Shown: piece after piece, positions 34,301 through 38,901 of the stretch
How the letters are laid out: every line of letters begins with the position of its first letter
How positions within the stretch are numbered: position 1 is the first letter of the stretch
Assembly: GCA_027489875.1 (NCBI GenBank)
Contig: JAIXZE010000275.1
Span: forward strand, 1 to 38,901
DNA length: 38,901 bases
Direction of reading: 5' to 3'
Source of the DNA: Verrucomicrobiales bacterium
GTDB lineage: Bacteria > Verrucomicrobiota > Verrucomicrobiia > Limisphaerales > UBA9464
Program-made: the position numbers and the translations under genes
Notes under the pieces: model-generated
Told to the model about the DNA's origin: nothing
The model's input: only the letters and a program-made list of their open reading frames with translations
Database searches by the model: none

Positions 34301-37300
34301 GAATTCATCAACACCGGAACCACCGCGGTCGACCTGTCCGGTCTGTTCCTCACGGATACCTTCACGAACCTTACCGCGTGGACATTCCCTGCTGGATCCA
34401 CGATCCCCGCCGGCGGATTCCTCACCGTCTGGGCCGATGGTGAACCGACCGAGTCCGTCACCGGCATTCCGCACACGTCCTTCCGGCTGAATCCCACCTC
34501 CGGAAGCGTCTCCCTCGTCCGGCGCCAGGGCATCGGCAACACGCCTGCCGTGCTCGACTACCTGACCTGGGAACAGCTCCCCGCCGGTCGCAGCTTCGGA
34601 TCGATTCCCGACGGCGAACCGCGCACACGCCGCATCCTCTTCAACCCCACCGTCGGCGCCACCAACGATCCCACCACACCCGCCGTCAACGTCGTCATCA
34701 ACGAGTTCATGGCCCAGAACACGCGCACCATCGCCGATCCGGCCGATGGCGACTGGGATGACTGGGTCGAACTCCACAACACCGGATCTCAGCCCGTGGA
34801 CCTCGCCGGGTATTACCTCACCGACAACCTGACCAATTCCATCGGCGCGATGTTCCGCATCCCGGGTGGCTATCCCATCCCCGCGGGCGGATTCCTGTTG
34901 GTCTGGGCGGACAACGAAACCGGCCAGAACACGTCCACCAACGCCGATCTGCATGCCGGATTCGCCCTCGCCCGCGGCGGCGAACAGATCGGGCTTTTCG
35001 ATCCCGCCGGAAGCCTCGTTGACGGGTTCACCTTTGGATCGCAGACCAACGACATCTCCATGGGCCGTTTCCCGGATGCCGCCGCTCCGCCCCTGTATTT
35101 CATGGTGACGCCTTCACCGCGCGCCCCGAACATCCTCAACGGTGCCAATCGTCCGCCCCTGTTCAACCCGATTGCGGACATCACGGCACCTGAACAGACC
35201 GAGATCACCTTCACCGCCGTTGCCACGGATCCCGACGCTGGACAGACGATCCAGTTCTCGCTCGGACCGGATGCCCCGCCTGGTGCGAGCATCCATCCCA
35301 CCACCGGTCTCTTCCGCTGGGCGACGTCCGAGTCCGATGGACCCGCCAGCTACAGCGTGCTCCTGCGGGCCACGGACAGCGGCACGCCCCCGCGCATCGG
35401 CGGACTGCGCATCAACATCACGGTCAGCGAGGTCAACCTCCCGCCGATCGTCGTTGGCGTCACCAATGTCGTCGCCCAAGAAGGCTCGCTGCTCAGCGTC
35501 CAGCTTCCGGCATCCGATGCCGACCTGCCGCCCAACACGCTCGTCTTCGCCCTTGAAGGCACGATTCCTCCTGGCCTCGAACTCTCTCCGGGTGGCTTGC
35601 TGACCTGGATACCCGGCGAAGCTTTTGGCGGTTCCCTCCAGGTGGTGAACTACCGCGTTTCCGACAACGGCTCCCCTGTGGCCTTCCGCACCGGCGAAGT
35701 CCGGATCACCGTGCTCGAGGTCAACAATCCACCTGTCTTCACCCAACCCGCGCCGGTGGTCATGGACGAGCTCGCGCTGCTCGATCTGTCCCTCCTCGCC
35801 TCCGATCCCGAAGGCACCACGGTGCGGTTCCGGCTGGATGGACCCGCACCACAAGGCCTCACCCTCAATGAATCCACGGGACGCATCCAATGGACGCCCA
35901 CCGAGGATCAGGGACCGGGTTCCTACGTTGTCCTGATCCGCGCTGCGGATGGTTCACCCGAGGCCCTCTCCGTGGTTCGCGAACTCTCCATCACGGTTCG
36001 CGAACTCAACCAACCTCCGATCCTCGAACCCATCGCCTCGCAAACCGTCGGCGAAGGACAGACTGTCACCTTCAAGGCCGTGGCTTCCGATCCCGACCGC
36101 CCGGCGCAGACCCTCCGCTTCAGCCTGGATCCCGGCGCACCTCCCGCGGCCACGATCGATCCCGTCACCGGCGATTTCCGGTGGCCGGCCGATTCCGATG
36201 CCGGTGCTTCGACCAACACGATCGTCGTGCGCGTCACGGACAATGGACCCGGTGCCCTCAGCGCCACGCGTTCGCTCCAGGTGACGACGCAGCCACGGTT
36301 CAAGGTGGTGCTCAACGAAGTCCTGCGCCAACCCGTGACGCCCAACACGCAGTTCGTTGAACTGCTCAATGCGTCCGCAGTCACCTCCTGGAATCTGTCC
36401 GGTCACCGCCTCGTCGGCAGCAACCTGACCTTCACCTTCCCGGCCAACACCGTGCTCGCACCCGGCGCGCGCGTTGTCGTTGCCCAGAACACCACCGCCT
36501 TCCGCACCGCCTTCGGTGCGGCCGCCACCCTTGCGGGCGCATGGACCGGAACCCTCGGAGGGCTCGCCGATTCCATCGTCCTCCAGGATGGCTCGGGCAC
36601 GGTCCTCGACCGGCTCGACTACAGTTCCGGCTATCCATGGGCGGGAGCGGCCACCGCGTCCCCGGTATCCCTCCAGCTGCTTGATCCGCGGCGCGACCGC
36701 AACCGCCCCGGGAACTGGGGTGTGGCCTCGTCCTTCACCGGCAACCGCAATGTCACCGGGTTCCTCGACTCCTGGCGCTACTTCCAGGACGGTCCTCCCG
36801 CTGGCGGCACCAACTGGCGGACGGTCGGATTCAACGACCTCGCCTGGCCTTCCGGTGGTGGCCTGCACTTCGTCGAAGTTGCCGAGCTGGCCACCAACAA
36901 GACCACCGCCCTTACGTTGGGCCAGTTGACCTACTACTTCCGTCGCACGGTCACGCTCCCCGCCCTCCCGCCCGACGTCCAGGTTGAGGTCCGCACTTTC
37001 CTCGATGACGGATACGTTCTCTGGATCAATGGCCGTCGTTTCCACTCGCTCGGCATGGACGAGACCGATCCAACCCACGAAACCGTCGCCAATCGCCTCG
37101 TCGGCGATGCGGGGCTCGAAGGTCCGTTCACCCTCCCCGCGTCCGTGTTCGTACCCGGCCAGAACACCCTCGCCGTCGAGGTCCACCAGAATGCCAGCGG
37201 CAGCTCTGACATCGTCTTCGGCCTCGAAATCACCCTCGTCGGAGGCACCATCCCATCGGCCACACCCGGGCTCGCCAACAATGTCTCGGCCGCGATGAGT

Positions 37301-38566
37301 GAATTCCCGACGGTACGCCTCAACGAGGTCCTCGCGCGGAACACGACCGGCGTCACCGATGCCTCCGGTGCCCGCGAACCCTGGATCGAACTGGTCAACA
37401 CTGGCAGCGAGGCCGCCTCCCTCGACGGACTGTTCCTCTCCGACCTCGACGCCAACCCGACGCGCTGGGCCTTCCCGTCCGGCACCTCGATTCCCCCGGG
37501 CGGATTCCTCACCGTCTTCGCGGACGGCGAACCCGCCCAGTCCACACCGGCCGAGCTCCATGCCAGCTTCCGCCTCACCGCGACCGCCGGTGCCCCGCTG
37601 CGCCTGACCCTCAGCCGCATCGAGAGCAGTACCACCCAGGCCGTCGATACCCTCTTCACCACCGTCGCCACCCAGCCAGACATCGCCAGCGGCCGGCTGC
37701 CTGACGGCTTCGTTCCCGGCATCACGGCGGTCAGCCCAACGCCGGGCGCGCCCAATGCCACCCTGATCCTGAACCGGCCGCCCGTGTTCCCGCCGGTCGC
37801 CGGGCTCGCTCTCGACGAGGGCCTGCTCCTCGACGTCCAGCTCAGCGCCACGGATCCGGACCAACCCGCGCAGAGCCTCACCTTCGAGCGGTTGTCCGGA
37901 CCGACGGGACTGAGCGTGTCCACCACCGGTCGCCTGACGTGGACACCCACGGAGGACCAGGGGCCATCGGTTGTTCCCGTGGAAGTTCGGGTTTCCGACA
38001 ACGGCTCGCCCGTGCTCCGCGTGACCAATCGCTTCGACATCACCGTCCGTGAGGTGAATCTCGCGCCGACCCTGAACCCTGTGGCGGGTCAGCGGATCAC
38101 CGTGGGTCAGGCCTGGAGCCTCGATCTCACCGCTTCCGATCCGGATCGGCCGCTCCAGGCACTGACCTTCGAGCGGGTCAACGGACCTGCCACGCTGGCT
38201 GTCTCCGCAGTGGGCCGCATCACGTGGACTCCGACCGCTGCCGACGTCGGCACGCATCCAGTCCTCGTCCTCGTCCGCGACAACGGCAGCCCGATCCTCA
38301 CTGCGGATACGGGCTTCAACATCGTCGTCGAGGCCGCTGTCGCCACGCCGCCGACCTTCGACGCACCCGTGCTCGAATCCGACGGACGCGTGCGTATCGT
38401 TCTCCGTGGAACGCCGGGTCGCCGGTATCGCGTTGAGACCTCCACCGTCTGGGGACAATGGCAGGCCGTTTCGGAGTGGGACGCTGCTCCCTCCGGCCTG
38501 ACCCTGCTCACCACTCCGGAGCCCGGCAACAGCACGCGCCTCTACCGCGCCGTGCAGATCCCCTGA
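28343..38566 (+). CDS. Giant secreted multidomain protein: PA14, Ig-like, eight LTD, CotH kinase-like and cadherin/Ig-like repeats
   Basis: 3407 residues with a signal peptide (1-28, ending DARA). Approximate order: PA14 29-187; Ig-like 194-282; SbsA-type Ig 283-378; concanavalin-like 379-562; LTD1 582-736; LTD2 745-871; LTD3 874-1040; beta-sandwich 1053-1203; another beta domain 1206-1311; CotH 1323-1701; Ig-like 1703-1790; LTD4-6 1791-2271; four cadherin/Ig-like repeats 2273-2653; LTD7 2654-2803; galactose-binding-like 2803-2981; LTD8 2982-3147; two more repeats 3148-3332; terminal beta module 3333-3407. LTDs show the V-[LV]-NE-x...FIEL-[HF]-N pattern. The CotH part has IRRKGSPF, GNWDTW...NKYIYY and ILPWDMDW, whose Asp residues fit the catalytic and metal positions. 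No PEP-CTERM or membrane anchor is visible at the C-terminus. Role unknown, probably extracellular surface or substrate binding. Confidence 0.9.
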   Translation: MSKYFPRLGWPVALVTLLLTLWLPDARAGSILREVYTGIGGSSLSDLTNNPAFPNSPSFSGLITDLFETPVDSDENYGQRIRATFVAPVSGNYRFWIASDDASTLFLSTDDRPANRRQIAAVTGWTSSRQWEASAEQRSELIPLVSGQTYYIEALHKEGGGGDNLAVRWLRPDGRDEAPIPLEHFTAWGLVPQPPRLSRNPVSTNVVEGGFATFSADWDNVGLTQLQWRRNGVNLPGQTGKILEIGPVTLADNGARYRAFLTNALGTALSSEAILTVTADTVAPRFLQAYNDSPNTITLEFSEAVNLPSGPLTTAFQITPALTISSAVAGDLPNRVRLTVPTLVSGTQYTVRVTGITDRAAAANPVTPGSTASFVASELAPASLGSDGVAGSVLRGGPGEFDVSATGGDINGTSDTAAFAWQTLNGNFDLHVRVADFALTDPYAVAGLMARVGRTANGIFAGTFASSSRPGVLFESRNAAGGEATYGSIRGGFPINNPHTWLRLRRVGNELAGFASLDGVRWTQLGTMTASLPAQLSVGLAVAGRDATRTATARFREYGPSTSTTVATFTPTREGLGVTSRRTRMVISEIHYDTVPTGAGSASEFIEIFNAGDVFEDLSGWTLRGGATFQFPAGFRLGAGEFVVVAADPAALRATGVSGQIVGPFVGTLSNGGDVVELRDELGAQKLLVEFGDNTPWPVAAAGTGHSLVLINPSYGEADPRAYAASAFRGGSPGNVDPIVADPADGVVLNELLAHTDLPLLDFIELHNRTRVEVNLAGCVLTDDFSTNRYRFPAGTVLAPRGFLAVDETQLGFRLSSAGETVYLISADGRRILDVIRMGGQENGISSGRSPDGAPEWRRLESRTPGAANRAWRVEEVVLNELYYHPITQDDDDEFIELHNRSGAAVNLAGWRFEDGVDFTFPSGASIPAGGFVVVGANRARLLANHPGLDPASVFGDWSGTLSNGGERVALSKPDTIRSTNEVGEVTTSTIRIVVSEVTYADGGRWGKWADGGGSSLELIDPRADPLRASSWADSDESSKSTWELFTITDTLRFGSQVPDRLHLGMLDAGECLIDEVQVLAPNNLSLLANGGFETGAGTAATGWSFLGHHSGSRVQTIGAFAGTRALRLIAPGDLDAGRNCISAPVNPGLNNDLVGTIRARARWIAGWPEVLFRLRGGGLEMTARLPVPKNLGTPGRENSRRVPNAGPAIFAVTHSPAVPNASQPVVVSARVSDPDGVSSVSLRTRVGHIGAFSTTVMRDDGTGGDLVAGDGTFSATITGRTAGTLVQFFVLAFDNAGTAISAQFPSGNVFAGLPAVTEANIRWGDPVPYGSFEHVHSWTTPTVDDALNSDGLNNTYRDGTLVHGNLRVIYNAGIRRKGSPFTGQADFTMTVPSDDLLLGASDRVYALTGNGGEESTRMRNQIANWFTRGLRLPYLNTSYVRFYRNGSPHGAVDEDLEQPNNDYAEGWFPDGPDGDLHKVAFWFEFREDGGFDVVGADLGNYRNPNGQFNLSRYRWNWQPRPNGTTANDFTNFFALITAANSRTTNYQANLLNVADIEQWMRMFVLDGCLGNWDTWGAGNSQNKYIYYQPGGRWNILPWDMDWVLGAGDGTNRRLFDGQDGNVNFMFNWPAFRRMAWRAYRDAVDGPFQPSNYLPQFNARSSALAFNRIDGTSPPQAIIAYLEGRRDFIRQQLQAADTAAFAITSNNGANFTSASPTATIEGTSPFAAVEIRANGLTVPIEWLDVLRFRVRVPLTAAVNPITITGVDRHGNAIAGLTDSVTVTYNGAFQKPEDFVVINEINYNALASGASFIELFNRSTTTSFDLSGFRINGLGYTFPAGSVLTPATFWVLARDRAAFSLAYGAGVIVFDEFPGSLDNGGERIALVRPVGNTEQVISDVRYDNNLPWPTQADGFGPSLQLIDATRGSWRVANWAATATNAANAFTPGRANSGTQALAAFPTVWINEVLPNNPSGPRDNAGDRDPYVEFINTGTTAVDLSGLFLTDTFTNLTAWTFPAGSTIPAGGFLTVWADGEPTESVTGIPHTSFRLNPTSGSVSLVRRQGIGNTPAVLDYLTWEQLPAGRSFGSIPDGEPRTRRILFNPTVGATNDPTTPAVNVVINEFMAQNTRTIADPADGDWDDWVELHNTGSQPVDLAGYYLTDNLTNSIGAMFRIPGGYPIPAGGFLLVWADNETGQNTSTNADLHAGFALARGGEQIGLFDPAGSLVDGFTFGSQTNDISMGRFPDAAAPPLYFMVTPSPRAPNILNGANRPPLFNPIADITAPEQTEITFTAVATDPDAGQTIQFSLGPDAPPGASIHPTTGLFRWATSESDGPASYSVLLRATDSGTPPRIGGLRINITVSEVNLPPIVVGVTNVVAQEGSLLSVQLPASDADLPPNTLVFALEGTIPPGLELSPGGLLTWIPGEAFGGSLQVVNYRVSDNGSPVAFRTGEVRITVLEVNNPPVFTQPAPVVMDELALLDLSLLASDPEGTTVRFRLDGPAPQGLTLNESTGRIQWTPTEDQGPGSYVVLIRAADGSPEALSVVRELSITVRELNQPPILEPIASQTVGEGQTVTFKAVASDPDRPAQTLRFSLDPGAPPAATIDPVTGDFRWPADSDAGASTNTIVVRVTDNGPGALSATRSLQVTTQPRFKVVLNEVLRQPVTPNTQFVELLNASAVTSWNLSGHRLVGSNLTFTFPANTVLAPGARVVVAQNTTAFRTAFGAAATLAGAWTGTLGGLADSIVLQDGSGTVLDRLDYSSGYPWAGAATASPVSLQLLDPRRDRNRPGNWGVASSFTGNRNVTGFLDSWRYFQDGPPAGGTNWRTVGFNDLAWPSGGGLHFVEVAELATNKTTALTLGQLTYYFRRTVTLPALPPDVQVEVRTFLDDGYVLWINGRRFHSLGMDETDPTHETVANRLVGDAGLEGPFTLPASVFVPGQNTLAVEVHQNASGSSDIVFGLEITLVGGTIPSATPGLANNVSAAMSEFPTVRLNEVLARNTTGVTDASGAREPWIELVNTGSEAASLDGLFLSDLDANPTRWAFPSGTSIPPGGFLTVFADGEPAQSTPAELHASFRLTATAGAPLRLTLSRIESSTTQAVDTLFTTVATQPDIASGRLPDGFVPGITAVSPTPGAPNATLILNRPPVFPPVAGLALDEGLLLDVQLSATDPDQPAQSLTFERLSGPTGLSVSTTGRLTWTPTEDQGPSVVPVEVRVSDNGSPVLRVTNRFDITVREVNLAPTLNPVAGQRITVGQAWSLDLTASDPDRPLQALTFERVNGPATLAVSAVGRITWTPTAADVGTHPVLVLVRDNGSPILTADTGFNIVVEAAVATPPTFDAPVLESDGRVRIVLRGTPGRRYRVETSTVWGQWQAVSEWDAAPSGLTLLTTPEPGNSTRLYRAVQIP

Positions 38567-38610
38567 GTCCTTCGGGGAGTTCCCGGATCCCGGATTCCAG
38601 AACCCAGAAG

Positions 38611-38754
38611 GCCGGGTGCGCTCACCCGGCGGGGTCCATGAATCGCCGCGTGAGGGCACGCGGCCTACAGTGAGGGTTTCAGGGAACTGGCGTCTGGGAA
38701 CTCCGTTTGAAGGCCGGGTGCCCTCACCCGGCCGGGTTCATGAACCGCCGCGTG
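38611..38754. repeat. REP-like hairpin cluster downstream of the giant gene
   Basis: Three perfect 8-bp hairpins: GCCGGGTG/CACCCGGC at 38611-38630, GCCGCGTG/CACGCGGC at 38645-38664, and GCCGGGTG/CACCCGGC at 38713-38732. A fourth, GCCGCGTG at 38747-38754, lost its second arm at 38760. The spacers alternate GGGTYCATGAAYC and longer unique bases, so the array looks like two copies of a two-hairpin unit. It lies 45 bases after the stop of the giant gene. Confidence 0.75.
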
Positions 38755-38901
38755 AGGGCATTCCCCCGGACATACATCCCGCGCCCACCGCCGCCGCAAC
38801 GCGGCGCACGGCGACAGCCCGGGGTGGAGCGGAGCGGAACCCTGGGTCACCCCACCCCATGACATCTCGCCCCAACGGGGCGAACGGTGACCAACGCACC
38901 C
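38755..38901. repeat. Gene-free tail with short AAC-loop hairpins
   Basis: No gene is supported between the giant gene stop and the window end. Two hairpins share an AAC loop: GCCGC/GCGGC at 38793-38805 and CGCCCC/GGGGCG at 38868-38882. Between them lies GGGGTGG...CCACCCC-like symmetry (38821-38857). This appears to be another repeat family, different from the GCCGSGTG hairpins beside it. Confidence 0.5.

Noticed and set aside
38344..38566. PEP-CTERM or similar sorting signal at the end of the giant protein
   Set aside because: The C-terminus has no sorting motif, no hydrophobic helix and no Arg cluster; it ends in a beta module.
35954..38659. A 901-residue antisense open frame
   Set aside because: Same reason: it lies wholly opposite LTD and Ig-like repeats of a well-supported gene and shows no recognisable domain.
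1..38901. tRNA, rRNA, insertion sequence or prophage genes
   Set aside because: No tRNA-like cloverleaf, rRNA segment, transposase, integrase or phage gene was recognised on either strand.

Overview
The window is GC-rich bacterial chromosome. The gene content suggests Verrucomicrobiota: a very long secreted protein built from lamin-tail domains (LTD) and a CotH domain, a C-terminal beta module seen in two secreted proteins here, an exosortase/EpsI pair inside a polysaccharide locus, and abundant palindromic intergenic repeats. This assignment is inference from gene content; no rRNA or other phylogenetic marker is present.

The left end (1-4434, plus strand) holds the tail of a secreted protein, a small membrane protein, an O-antigen-ligase-like membrane protein and the priming sugar-phosphate transferase. 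The leader of that last gene carries two mutually exclusive hairpins. From 27261 back to 4613 the minus strand carries one long polysaccharide locus, read in this order: GbsR/MarR-type regulator, rmlA, a NRS/ER-like epimerase-reductase, rmlB, UDP-glucose dehydrogenase, exosortase, EpsI-like protein, Gmd-like protein, UDP-glucuronate 4-epimerase, UDP-HexNAc dehydrogenase, acyltransferase-3, GumK-like transferase, MBOAT acyltransferase, SGNH partner, methyltransferase, flippase, GT4, polymerase-like protein, GT4, GT4. Many neighbours overlap or lie within a few bases of each other.

Read as a pathway, the locus makes activated rhamnose, UDP-glucuronate, UDP-galacturonate and a HexNAc-uronate. 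One priming enzyme and four glycosyltransferases would build a lipid-linked unit of up to about five sugars. Acyl and methyl groups would be added, and a flippase and a polymerase would finish the polymer. No Wza-type outer-membrane exporter or Wzc-type co-polymerase is visible. The exosortase and EpsI would process PEP-CTERM-type proteins, but no substrate is recognisable in the window.

Two gaps in the operon, at 17742-18028 and 23047-23788, hold inverted CACAGATT/AATCTGTG repeats. At the second site they enclose an oppositely oriented GxxExxY nuclease-like gene; at the first they enclose only palindromes. This looks like a small mobile or repeat-borne unit and its empty form.

The right end (27614-38566, plus strand) has a secreted peroxiredoxin and a 3407-residue secreted protein with PA14, Ig-like, eight LTD, CotH-kinase and cadherin/Ig-like repeats. 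Hairpin repeats lie on both sides of that gene and fill the last 330 bases.
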